From Actinomycetes bacterium (lineage in GTDB: Bacteria; Actinomycetota; Actinomycetes; Streptosporangiales; Streptosporangiaceae), in the NCBI GenBank assembly GCA_021792855.1, contig JAJYTW010000014.1:1-38709 (forward strand): a stretch of 38,709 nucleotides of DNA. Direction: 5' to 3'. The position numbers were made by a program, and so were the translations under genes. Below, one piece after another: positions 18,791 through 30,219 of this stretch; within the stretch, counting starts at the first letter, position 1, and each line of letters opens with the position of its first letter. A model generated the notes under the pieces. It did no database searches, had not been told where the DNA came from, and saw only the letters and a program-made list of their open reading frames with translations.

Positions 18791-21700
18791 GGCGTCACCT
18801 GCTCACCGCGCTCGCTGACCGGGCAGCACCCCGCAACCGGGCATCTGCCGCAGCCGTCGTTCACCGTGGCGGTGAAGGACGGTCCGCCCATCGCGGCGGC
18901 CACCTGCCTTACCAGGTCAAGCGCCCAGTCCGGGTCGGGGTCCGCGGACAGGGCACGCTGCTGCTGCACCGCGGCAGAGCGGGTTCCGCCCGCGTCGCCG
19001 ACCTGGACAAGCTCGGCGCCGCCCGGCTCGGTGAGTCCAAGCTCGGTGAATCCGCCGAGCAGAACGGCAAGCTGGTAGACGCCGAGCTGGGGATGACGGT
19101 CCAGGTCGGCTGCGGACGGCTTGGACGACCCGGTCTTCAGGTCGACAACCACGGCCGCGCCATCACCATCGCGCTCCAGCCGGTCTACCTGGCCGGAGAT
19201 CAGCACATCGCCGACCCGGACCCGGAGCTTCTGCTCCACGGCTACCAGCTCACGGCTGTTGCCCTGGTGCCAGTCCAGAAACTTCGCCACCATCCCGGCG
19301 GCCTTCTCCCGCTGGCGCAGGCCATACCAGACGCTGCCGAAGTCAAGCTGGTGCCAGATCTCGTCGATCCGCTTGGCGATGTCATCCGGATCCGCGCCCT
19401 CGGCAACCAGGGCCGCGGCGGCGTGGATCACCGTGCCGAGGTGACCGGCGCTCGATGGCTGGGACGCGCCGACCGCGGACTCCAGCAGCCAGCGAAGGCC
19501 GCAGGTGACGAACTTGTCCACCTGGGACGGCGAGACCCGGACCTCACCATCGTTGATCGGCCCGGCGCCGGTCCAGTCCGCCAGGCCGTACCAGTCCTCC
19601 GGCCTCGCGCCCGGCACGCCGCCCGAGGCCAGCCTGGCGAGATGCCCGGCCGCCGCACGGCGGACCGGCAGGGGCAGTCCCGGATCGGCGGCGGCCCGGC
19701 GCAGGTCGGCGGTCAGCGCCGGCAGGGTCAGCCAGCGTCCGCCGATCACGCTCGCCTCCTCGATCGGCACGTCGTCACCGGCGAGTTCGGCGAGGAAACG
19801 CGATGGCCGTTCCTCGCTGTCATCCCCGCCAACCGCGGTCACCAGAAGCGAGCGTTTCGCCCTAGTCACGGCGACATAGAACAATCGGCGCTCCTCGTCG
19901 AGCAGCTTGGAACTGAGCGCCACCGCGGCCGCTTGCCTGGCCGCCTCGGCAGATCCGGCGCCGACGGCGGGCAGGCCGTGCGCCGTGACATCGACGAGTT
20001 CGTCCATCCCCAGGATCGAGCCGCGCTGACGCAGGTCCGGCCAGCTGCCTTCCTGCACGCCCGCGACGACAACCAGGTCCCACTCAAGCCCCTTGGACCG
20101 GTGCGCGGTCAGCACCGCCACGGCATCGCCGGGCTGCGCGCGCTCGGCGAGCGTGTCGCCGGCGATCTCCTGACCACTCAGCCCGTCGATGAACAGGGCA
20201 GTCGATCCGGGCGGCATCCGCGCGTCGAACCTGGCCGCGGCGTCGAACAGGGTCATGACCGCGTCGAGATCGGCGTCGGCCGCCGCTCCCCGTGGTCCGC
20301 CGGCCGCGCTGAGCTCGGCCCAGTGCCTGGCCAGCCCGCTGGCGCGCCAGACCTCCCAGAGCACCTCCTGCGCCGTGCCGGCCCGGGCAGTCGACCTGGC
20401 CACGGCCAGCATGTCAGCCAGCCGCCGGGCTGCGGCCAGCGCCGGAGCGGCCCGGCTCAGGGCGTGGCCCGGCCGCCAGCCGGCCGGAGTGAGCAGCCGG
20501 GCATCGAGCAGAGCCGCCGCCAGCAGACCATCGGGAGCCATGACGGCCGGCTCAGCGGACTCCGCTCCGGCACCACCACCCGGCGCGGCGTCACCACCCG
20601 GCGCGGCGCCTTCACCCGGCACCACACCGGCAGCACCCGGCACGGCGGCATCATCCGCTGGCACCGGGCCAGCAGGCGCATCCGCCGCCTCGGCCCGCTC
20701 TCGCTGCCGCAGCAACCGCCGCAGCCGCCGCACGCCAAGCGCGTCCGTGCCACCCAGCGGCCCGGAGAGCAGATCGGCGGCGACCTCCTCAGTCAGGCCC
20801 CGCGGGTCCAGCGCGCAGCCGATCAAGGTCAGCAGCGGCCTGGTGCCCGGATCATCGGCCAGTGGCAGCTCATCACCGGCCACGGCCACCGGTACTCCGG
20901 CCGCCGACAGTGCCCGCTGCAGGACCGGAACGTGCCGCGCCGCCGACCGGACCAGCACTGCCATGGACGACCAGGGAATCTGATCGATCAGGTGAGCGCG
21001 GCGCAGCGTGTCGGCGATCAGCGCGGCCTCCTGCCGGGCGCTCGCGGCGATCACCACCCGCACCGAGCCCGGACCGGCCGCGGGCGCCGGGACCAGCGCC
21101 CGGTGATCCCGTTGCGCTCGCTGGGTCGGATCGGCGGCGAGCAGCACTCCCGGCACCGCGGGCAGTCGCGCGGCGACCCGGCGCGAGGCGGCGAGCAGGG
21201 CGGGGCCGCTGCGTCGGCCTGTCCGCAGCGCGATCACCGCAGCCGGGCTGCCATCCGGCGCCCGGAACCGGTCCGGGAATCGGCCAAGGGCGTCCGCGTC
21301 GGCGCCGCGGAACGCATAGATGGACTGATCCGGGTCGCCGACCACGATCAGTTCCCGGCCATCGCCCGCCAGCGCGTAGAGCAGGTCCTCCTGCGCCGGG
21401 TCGGTGTCCTGGTACTCATCGACCACGACCACGTCGTAGGCGAGCCGCTCACGCTGCCGGACGGCCGGGCGGGCGAGCAACTGGCCGGCGATCCTGACGA
21501 CCTCCGCGTAGTCGTAGGCAGGCACCGGGGCGAGGTCGAAACGCGCCGCGTACCTGGCCAGGAAGTCGCCGGCCGCCGCCCAGTCGGCCCGGCCGGCCGC
21601 GGCACCGAGCCGGGCCAGGGCCGGCCCGTCCAGGCCGCGCTCGGCTGCGCGCAGCAGGAAGTCTCGAAGCTCGGCGGCGAAGCCCCTGGTCCCGAGCAGC

Positions 21701-22167
21701 GGGCGGAGCCGGGCGGGCCAGTACCCGCCGCCGTCGGCCGCCTCACCGCGCAGCATCTGGCGGACCTCCTGAAGCTGCTCCGGGCCGGACAGCAGGGTGG
21801 GCGGTGGGTCGCCAGCGGTCACGAACTCGCGCCTGACCAGCGCGTAGGCGTAACTATGGAAGGTCAGCGCGAGCGGGTCGGTGGTGGTGCGATCCAGCCG
21901 GAGCGTGATCCGCTCGCGCAGTTCCTGCGCCGCCTTCCGGCTGAAGGTGAGCACGAGCACGCGGCTCGGGTCGACGCCGCGGCGGGTGATCCGGTCGGCC
22001 ACCGTCTCCACGATCGCGGTCGTCTTGCCGGTGCCCGGTCCCGCCAGCACCAGCAGCGGTCCGCCGGAATGCTCGGTGACCCGGCGCTGCGCCGAGTCGA
22101 GCACCGGCCGATCGGCGCTGCGGACTGGGCCCCGAACGAGGCGGTATGTCGGCGGTTGGCGTTCCAT
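18787..22167 (-). CDS. adnA: UvrD-like helicase-nuclease, AdnA-type subunit with Fe-S-type Cys motif
   Basis: LLVLAGPGTGKTTAIVETVADRI; VVDEYQDTDPAQ; VVDPDQSIYAFRGAD-type motif; nuclease AAVVVDLKTGSSKPS; C-terminal CGRCPVAGCC with upstream TCGLRWLLE Cys. Confidence 0.85.
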   Translation of the reverse strand: MERQPPTYRLVRGPVRSADRPVLDSAQRRVTEHSGGPLLVLAGPGTGKTTAIVETVADRITRRGVDPSRVLVLTFSRKAAQELRERITLRLDRTTTDPLALTFHSYAYALVRREFVTAGDPPPTLLSGPEQLQEVRQMLRGEAADGGGYWPARLRPLLGTRGFAAELRDFLLRAAERGLDGPALARLGAAAGRADWAAAGDFLARYAARFDLAPVPAYDYAEVVRIAGQLLARPAVRQRERLAYDVVVVDEYQDTDPAQEDLLYALAGDGRELIVVGDPDQSIYAFRGADADALGRFPDRFRAPDGSPAAVIALRTGRRSGPALLAASRRVAARLPAVPGVLLAADPTQRAQRDHRALVPAPAAGPGSVRVVIAASARQEAALIADTLRRAHLIDQIPWSSMAVLVRSAARHVPVLQRALSAAGVPVAVAGDELPLADDPGTRPLLTLIGCALDPRGLTEEVAADLLSGPLGGTDALGVRRLRRLLRQRERAEAADAPAGPVPADDAAVPGAAGVVPGEGAAPGGDAAPGGGAGAESAEPAVMAPDGLLAAALLDARLLTPAGWRPGHALSRAAPALAAARRLADMLAVARSTARAGTAQEVLWEVWRASGLARHWAELSAAGGPRGAAADADLDAVMTLFDAAARFDARMPPGSTALFIDGLSGQEIAGDTLAERAQPGDAVAVLTAHRSKGLEWDLVVVAGVQEGSWPDLRQRGSILGMDELVDVTAHGLPAVGAGSAEAARQAAAVALSSKLLDEERRLFYVAVTRAKRSLLVTAVGGDDSEERPSRFLAELAGDDVPIEEASVIGGRWLTLPALTADLRRAAADPGLPLPVRRAAAGHLARLASGGVPGARPEDWYGLADWTGAGPINDGEVRVSPSQVDKFVTCGLRWLLESAVGASQPSSAGHLGTVIHAAAALVAEGADPDDIAKRIDEIWHQLDFGSVWYGLRQREKAAGMVAKFLDWHQGNSRELVAVEQKLRVRVGDVLISGQVDRLERDGDGAAVVVDLKTGSSKPSAADLDRHPQLGVYQLAVLLGGFTELGLTEPGGAELVQVGDAGGTRSAAVQQQRALSADPDPDWALDLVRQVAAAMGGPSFTATVNDGCGRCPVAGCCPVSERGEQVTP

Positions 22168-22176
22168 GTCAGCTCG

Positions 22177-22199
22177 ATTTCAGCAGAAGCCACCGACAT
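22177..22199 (-). promoter_or_regulatory. Candidate PafBC / RecA-NDp type DNA-damage promoter for adnA
   Basis: Minus strand ATGTCGGTG-N8-TGAAAT, close to tTGTCRGTG-N8-TAnnnT, ending 9 nt before the adnA ATG at 22167. Confidence 0.55.
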
Positions 22200-22262
22200 T
22201 GCGGGCCGAATCGGCGGACCGGCCGCCGGATGGCGCCAGCTTCCGGCGCCTGACCTGGCCCG

Positions 22263-22643
22263 CTAGCGACCGGACCAGCGCGCGGCGGTCAGATCGACGC
22301 GCGGCCGGGCGCCGTCGGGTCCGAAGCGCAACGGCGTGCCCTCGGCACGGTAGTGCTCGAGCGCCTCGCGTTCGTGTCCGGGCAGCAATCCGCCGTCGGC
22401 ATGGATGACCCGCCACCACGGAACGCCGCCACCCCACAGGGCCATCACCCGGCCGACCTGCCGGGGACCGCCGCGACCCAGATACTCGGCGATGTCGCCG
22501 TAGGTAAGCACCCGGCCTGGCGGAATCGAGTCGGCCAGGTCGAGCACGCGGCTCGCATAGTCGCTGAGTCCGGTCCCGTTCCGCGGCGAAAGCGGCTCAT
22601 CCCCTGGCTCTGGCCGCTGCCGGTTGCGGGCCCGGGCGGTCAC
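22263..22643 (-). CDS. Alkyltransferase-like (ATL) protein of the MGMT family
   Basis: YASRVLDLADSIPPGRVLTYGDIAEYLGRGGPRQVGRVMALWGGGVPWWRVIHADGGL; active-site Cys replaced by Trp (PWWRV instead of PCHRV). Confidence 0.88.
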   Translation of the reverse strand: MTARARNRQRPEPGDEPLSPRNGTGLSDYASRVLDLADSIPPGRVLTYGDIAEYLGRGGPRQVGRVMALWGGGVPWWRVIHADGGLLPGHEREALEHYRAEGTPLRFGPDGARPRVDLTAARWSGR

Positions 22644-24172
22644 GACGCCGCCGGGCCGTCACCCGGCAGGTCATTGCCCCGCAGGTCATTGTCCGGCGGG
22701 TACCCCCGATCAGCGGGCGGGTACCCCCGATCAGCGGGCGGGTAGCCCTGGCCCGGCGGCGGGTAGCCCTGGCCCGGCGGCGGGTAGCCCGCGCCGCCGC
22801 CCCACCCCGCGGGGTATCCCGGCGGATACGGGTAGCGCACGTCAACGGCCGTGCCCTCGAACCGGGTCTGCTGCCCGGTCCCCCAGCCTGGCGGAGCGCC
22901 GGGCTGATCCTGGCCCGGCAGCGCCGGTCGTCCGGCCGCCAGTCCGGCGGCGAACCGCCACAGCGAGATGACCAGCAGAGCCAGGGCAGCGGCAGCGACG
23001 GCGAGCAGCGTGATCAGCACGCTGCCGCTGCGGGCCGGAACCGGCACCGGCGGAACTCCGGCCGGGCCGTCACCGAAGTACCTGCCCGCCGTCACCTGAC
23101 CCGGCGCCTGACCAGACCCGGCCTGGTGCGCGATCCGCCCGGCCGCGGCCAGCGCCCCGGCCGCGTTCACGATGCCGAATCCGATCTGGTCACTGTAACC
23201 GCCGTGAGGCCGGTCCACCGCGGAGGTGACGATCGCACGCCGCACCTGGACGGCGGTCAGGCCCGGATACCGGGAGCGGACCAGCGCGGCCACGCCCGCC
23301 GTCAGCGCGCACGCCGGGCTGGTACCGCTGACCAGCCAGTACTTGTTCCCGCGGCCCTCGGCCGGAACGTTCACGCCGGGGGCCGCGACCTCGACAGACA
23401 AGTTGTCGCTGGAGAAGTAGGCGGCGGTGCCTGCCTGGTTGGTGGCCGCGACGCCGATCACGCCCGGGTAGTCGGCGGGAAACGAGTAGGGCGCGCGGAT
23501 CTTGCCGGACGCGGTCTGCGCCGTCCCCGAGTTGCCGGACGAGGCGACGACCACGACGTTGTGGTTCATCGCGTCCTGGAGGGCCGACCGGACCACCAGG
23601 CTCGGCGCCTCGTAGCCCAGCGACATGCTGATCACCCCGGCGTGGTGACTGACCGCGTACCTGATCGCCGCGGCGAGTTCGCCCTGGCCGCGACTGGCCG
23701 TCTGCATCTCGTAACGCCGGAAGTACGGGTCGGATCGGTCGGTGATGACGCGGATCGACAGGACCCGCGACTCCGGCGCGACGCCGAGAATCCCGTCCTG
23801 GCCGCCCGGGCCGTGCCCGTGACCGGCGATCAGCGAGGCCATCCAGGTGCCGTGCACGCCCCAGTTCGGGTTGCTGATCGTGGTGGGCACGTGACTCAGG
23901 TTGGGCCCGGTGATGACCGAGCCGGTCAGGTCGGAGACGGTCGGGTCGACGCCGCTGTCGATCACGGCCACCAGCACGCCGCGTCCCCGCGAGACCTGCC
24001 ATGCGGCGGGCACGTGCATCGCGTCGAGCACCCATTGCTGCTTCTGCCGGACGATGTCGGCGCGCGCCGGGACCGCCGTCGCGACCGGCACCGCCAGTCC
24101 GAGTACAGCCACGATCGCCGCCACAACCCCGGCCCGCCGGAGCCGCCTGCCGGTCGGGCCGCCGGTCAGCAT
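22640..24172 (-). CDS. Mycosin-like S8 subtilase with C-terminal TM and Gly-Tyr-Pro-rich tail
   Basis: VLVAVIDSGVDPTVSDL (Asp), WGVHGTWMASLIAGHG (His), VVVVASSGNSG (Asn), VSGTSPACALTAGVAALV (Ser); TM VLITLLAVAAAALALLVISLWRF; tail GYPPPGQGYPPPGQGYPPADRGYPPADR. Confidence 0.88.
   Translation of the reverse strand: MLTGGPTGRRLRRAGVVAAIVAVLGLAVPVATAVPARADIVRQKQQWVLDAMHVPAAWQVSRGRGVLVAVIDSGVDPTVSDLTGSVITGPNLSHVPTTISNPNWGVHGTWMASLIAGHGHGPGGQDGILGVAPESRVLSIRVITDRSDPYFRRYEMQTASRGQGELAAAIRYAVSHHAGVISMSLGYEAPSLVVRSALQDAMNHNVVVVASSGNSGTAQTASGKIRAPYSFPADYPGVIGVAATNQAGTAAYFSSDNLSVEVAAPGVNVPAEGRGNKYWLVSGTSPACALTAGVAALVRSRYPGLTAVQVRRAIVTSAVDRPHGGYSDQIGFGIVNAAGALAAAGRIAHQAGSGQAPGQVTAGRYFGDGPAGVPPVPVPARSGSVLITLLAVAAAALALLVISLWRFAAGLAAGRPALPGQDQPGAPPGWGTGQQTRFEGTAVDVRYPYPPGYPAGWGGGAGYPPPGQGYPPPGQGYPPADRGYPPADRGYPPDNDLRGNDLPGDGPAAS
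22698..22781 (-). repeat. Four 21-bp tandem repeats encoding GYPPADR/GYPPPGQ at the mycosin C-terminus
   Basis: Two copies gggtacccccgatcagcgggc (22698, 22719) and two copies gggtagccctggcccggcggc (22740, 22761). Confidence 0.9.
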
Positions 24173-25011
24173 GCCGGGTTCCCTGGGCAGTGCGGCACCG
24201 GCGCCGGAGCGCCGAGCGGCCCGGCCACCGCGGTCGTGACGCCGTCGGCCAGGCTGGTCATCTCCAGGTAGGTGTAGCTATCGGAGCTGACCGGCACCGT
24301 CGGCCGGCCATCGGCGTAGCCGACCGTGGCGATGACGAGGTACGGACCTGCGTTGGCGACCCAGGACAGCTGGCGCTGCCGGACGCCGAAGTCGTGCGCC
24401 GGGGTTCGCGGCACCGGCACCGGCCGGAGCAGGAGATACCGCGCGAGGGTGCCGTGCTCGCCGACCGGGCTCCCGGCCAGCCTGGCCGCCGCCCCGGTCG
24501 CCGCCAGCGTGCTCTTCAGCACCGCCACGCCGACGGTCAGCACCAGGCTCCCGGTCGCGTCGGTGTAGGAAGCGCGCAACACGGCCTGGCAGCCATCTGC
24601 GGCGAGCATCGAACGCACCCGCTTGCTAGCGCCCGCCACGCTGGGGCAACTCGACTGCCTGGCGATCAGCAGCCGGCGGGCGACCAGGCCCAGGGAGCCC
24701 GGCGAGCCGATCTGGTTACCGGGAAGCTGATAGTGCACGACGGCGGGAAACAGGCTGCTCTCCGGAGTGGTCTGCCACCGCCCGGCCACTTCCCAGGCCC
24801 TGATTCGGTGCCGCTGGGCGGCCGTGAAGGTGCGCGGCGCGAGCCGGCCGTAGATCCCGTACCCGGCCACCGTCAGAACGACCAGGCCGATCGCCGCCGG
24901 CACCAGCCACAGGGCGGGCCGACGGCGACGGCCGCGACGCTGCCCGCCGTGGCCCGCGTGCTGCCCAGCGGGCCCGGCCTGGGGGCGTGCGGGGTCCGGC
25001 GGAATAACCAC
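24166..25011 (-). CDS. Hypothetical single-TM exported protein, stop overlaps mycosin start
   Basis: Arg-rich N-terminus then TM LWLVPAAIGLVVLTVAGYGIYG, ~220-aa external domain with Cys residues; GTG start at 25011. Confidence 0.7.
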   Translation of the reverse strand: MVIPPDPARPQAGPAGQHAGHGGQRRGRRRRPALWLVPAAIGLVVLTVAGYGIYGRLAPRTFTAAQRHRIRAWEVAGRWQTTPESSLFPAVVHYQLPGNQIGSPGSLGLVARRLLIARQSSCPSVAGASKRVRSMLAADGCQAVLRASYTDATGSLVLTVGVAVLKSTLAATGAAARLAGSPVGEHGTLARYLLLRPVPVPRTPAHDFGVRQRQLSWVANAGPYLVIATVGYADGRPTVPVSSDSYTYLEMTSLADGVTTAVAGPLGAPAPVPHCPGNPAC

Positions 25012-25138
25012 TAGACGATGTTAAGGGCCGGCCTCGGACCGTGCCCATCAGACATCGCCGTGTCCGGTCCGCCGGTGCCGTCGCGGCCAGCCGAATCGGG
25101 CCGGCCGCGACGGCGGAACTCCAGCGAGCCGAGCGGAA

Positions 25139-26317
25139 TCAGTACGACGGCAGCGACGGGTCGACGTTGTTCACCCAGGACACGATTCCGCCGCCCACGT
25201 GCACCGCGTCGGAGAAGCCCGCGTTCTTGACGACGGCGAGGCACTCGGCGCTGCGCACGCCGGACTTGCAGTGCAGCACGATCCGCTTGTCCTGCGGCAG
25301 TTTCTCCAGCGCGGCGCCGGTCAGGAACTCGTCCTTCGGGATCAGCACCGCTCCGGGGATGGACACGATCTCGTACTCGTTCGGCTCCCGGACGTCGACC
25401 AGGAAGATGTTGTCCTGCCGGTCGAGCATGTCCTTAAGCTCGAGCGCCGTGATCGTGGATCCCGAAATCGCCTCCTGGGCGTCGGCGGAGACCGCACCGC
25501 AGAACGCGTCGTAGTCGATGAGTTCCGTGATCGTGGGATTCTCGCCGCAGATCGCGCAGTTCGGGTCCTTCTTGATGTTCAGCGTCCGGTAATTCATTTC
25601 CAGGGCGTCATAGATCATCAGCCGGCCGGCCAGTGGCTCGCCGGTCCCGGTGAGGAGCTTGATCGCCTCGGTGACCTGAATCGACCCGATCGACGCGCAG
25701 AGCACGCCCAGGACGCCGCCCTCGGCGCAGGACGGCACCATGCCGGGCGGCGGCGGCTCCGGGTAGAGGCAGCGGTAGCACGGGCCGTAGTCGGCCCAGA
25801 ACACGCTCGCCTGGCCGTCGAAGCGGTAGATCGAGCCCCAGACGTAGGGCTTGCCGAGCAGCACGCAGGCGTCGTTGACCAGGTACCTGGTCGCGAAGTT
25901 GTCCGTGCCGTCGACGATCAGGTCGTAGCCGGAGAAGATCTCCAGCACGTTGTCGTTGGTGAGGGCTTCCTCATGCACCACGACGGTGACGTACGGGTTG
26001 ACTTCCTTGATGCTGTCCCTGGCCGACAGCGCCTTGGGCCGGCCGACGTCGGACTGGCCGTGGATGATCTGGCGCTGCAGGTTGGACTCGTCCACCACGT
26101 CGAAGTCGATGACGCCGAGCGTGCCGACGCCGGCCGCGGCCAGGTAGAGCAGGGCCGGCGAGCCGAGTCCGCCGGCGCCGACGACCAGCACCTTTGCGTT
26201 CTTGAGGCGCTTCTGCCCGGTCATCCCCACATCCGGGATGATCAGGTGCCGGGAGTAACGCCTGACCTCGTCGATGGTGAGCTCAGTGGCTGGCTCAACT
26301 AGCGGGGGAAGTGGCAC
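25139..26317 (-). CDS. moeZ: Adenylyltransferase/sulfurtransferase MoeZ
   Basis: RYSRHLIIPDVGMTGQKRLKNAKVLVVGAGGLGSPALLYLAAAGVGTLGVIDFDVVDESNLQRQ; two CxxC pairs; C-terminal rhodanese LHCKSGVRSAEC. Confidence 0.95.
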   Translation of the reverse strand: MPLPPLVEPATELTIDEVRRYSRHLIIPDVGMTGQKRLKNAKVLVVGAGGLGSPALLYLAAAGVGTLGVIDFDVVDESNLQRQIIHGQSDVGRPKALSARDSIKEVNPYVTVVVHEEALTNDNVLEIFSGYDLIVDGTDNFATRYLVNDACVLLGKPYVWGSIYRFDGQASVFWADYGPCYRCLYPEPPPPGMVPSCAEGGVLGVLCASIGSIQVTEAIKLLTGTGEPLAGRLMIYDALEMNYRTLNIKKDPNCAICGENPTITELIDYDAFCGAVSADAQEAISGSTITALELKDMLDRQDNIFLVDVREPNEYEIVSIPGAVLIPKDEFLTGAALEKLPQDKRIVLHCKSGVRSAECLAVVKNAGFSDAVHVGGGIVSWVNNVDPSLPSY

Positions 26318-26443
26318 GGCTGATCTCCAGGTAGGTCGGGTGCATCGCCACCTACAGTGAACCGCGGGCGCGCGCCAGGCATTCCTGGCCGACCGGGCCC
26401 GGCGGGCCGCGAGACTGTCATCCCCCGCAGGTACAAATCAACC

Positions 26444-27019
26444 ATGGCAGACACCACCGCGCGCGGGGTCGCGGCCAGCGGCCGCCCGGCGGTCCGCGGA
26501 CCGCGTCCGGCGCCCGTCCGGAGCATCCAGGTGCCGGACGTCGCGCCACCGTACGACGACGCCCGGCCAGCCAGGCCAGTCCGGCCCCGGCGGGCGCCGC
26601 GGCACGCCGCGAAAACCCCGATCCAGTCGCAACGGCTCGCACCGGCTACTCCCGGCGGCCAGGCCGCTGATCCGTGGCCCGGCCGGTTCGCCCAGGTCCT
26701 GGCCGAGACGCTGGCCGGAACCAGGCCGGCCAGGCAGATCGAGCCGTGGACCAGCCAGCGGGCCAGGGAGCGGATCAGCAGGCTCGGGCCGATGCTGGCC
26801 ACCGGCGACCGGCCGCGGATCCGGCGGCTGATCGCGTCGTCGCCGGTCGGCGGCGTCCTGGAGATGACGGTCGTCATCGGCCTAGGCAACCGCGTCCTGG
26901 CGCTCGCCGTGCGACTGGAACGCGCCGACGTCCAGCCCCGCTGCGCTACCGGCCGCCAGGGTGGCGGTCCGCAGCCGGGGACCGGACCGTGGCGGTGTAC
27001 CGCCGTGGAGGCGGTCTGA
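26444..27019 (+). CDS. Rv3235-like family protein
   Basis: WPGRFAQVLAETLAGTRPARQIEPWTSQRARERISRLGP ... VLEMTVVIGLGNRVLALAVRLER; next to secA, as expected. ATG 26444. Confidence 0.75.
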   Translation: MADTTARGVAASGRPAVRGPRPAPVRSIQVPDVAPPYDDARPARPVRPRRAPRHAAKTPIQSQRLAPATPGGQAADPWPGRFAQVLAETLAGTRPARQIEPWTSQRARERISRLGPMLATGDRPRIRRLIASSPVGGVLEMTVVIGLGNRVLALAVRLERADVQPRCATGRQGGGPQPGTGPWRCTAVEAV

Positions 27020-27030
27020 GCGCGGCCCGG

Positions 27031-29916
<2,886 letters not shown>

Positions 29917-30219
29917 GTGTCGTCGCGCTCCTCGCGGATCGTCCATCTGGCCGAGAGCCGCTATCCGCCACCCGCCGGACGCGCGAGTTCAGGGGTGCAC
30001 GGTGCGTGGCCGGCCAGTACTAGTTCTTTCCCCTGCCATGGTAGGCGACATGGCGGGCCCTGCCGAGCCGACGACCGAATGCGCCGATCCGGCCGGAACC
30101 AGGTCCGCCGCTGTGCGTAACATGATGCCGGGCAAGTACCGGGGGCGATTTGGAGCCAGCCGACGGCCCTCGCCACAATGATAAGACCGTCGGCCAGGTA
30201 CAGCGGGAGGAGCAGCGCC

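Noticed and set aside
19093-22266. 1057-aa plus-strand ORF opposite adnA (and 817-aa ORF 16625-19078 opposite adnB)
   Set aside because: Antisense shadow frames typical of GC-rich codon usage; composition (Arg/Gly/Pro/His rich) is not protein-like and the opposite strand encodes clear helicase-nucleases.
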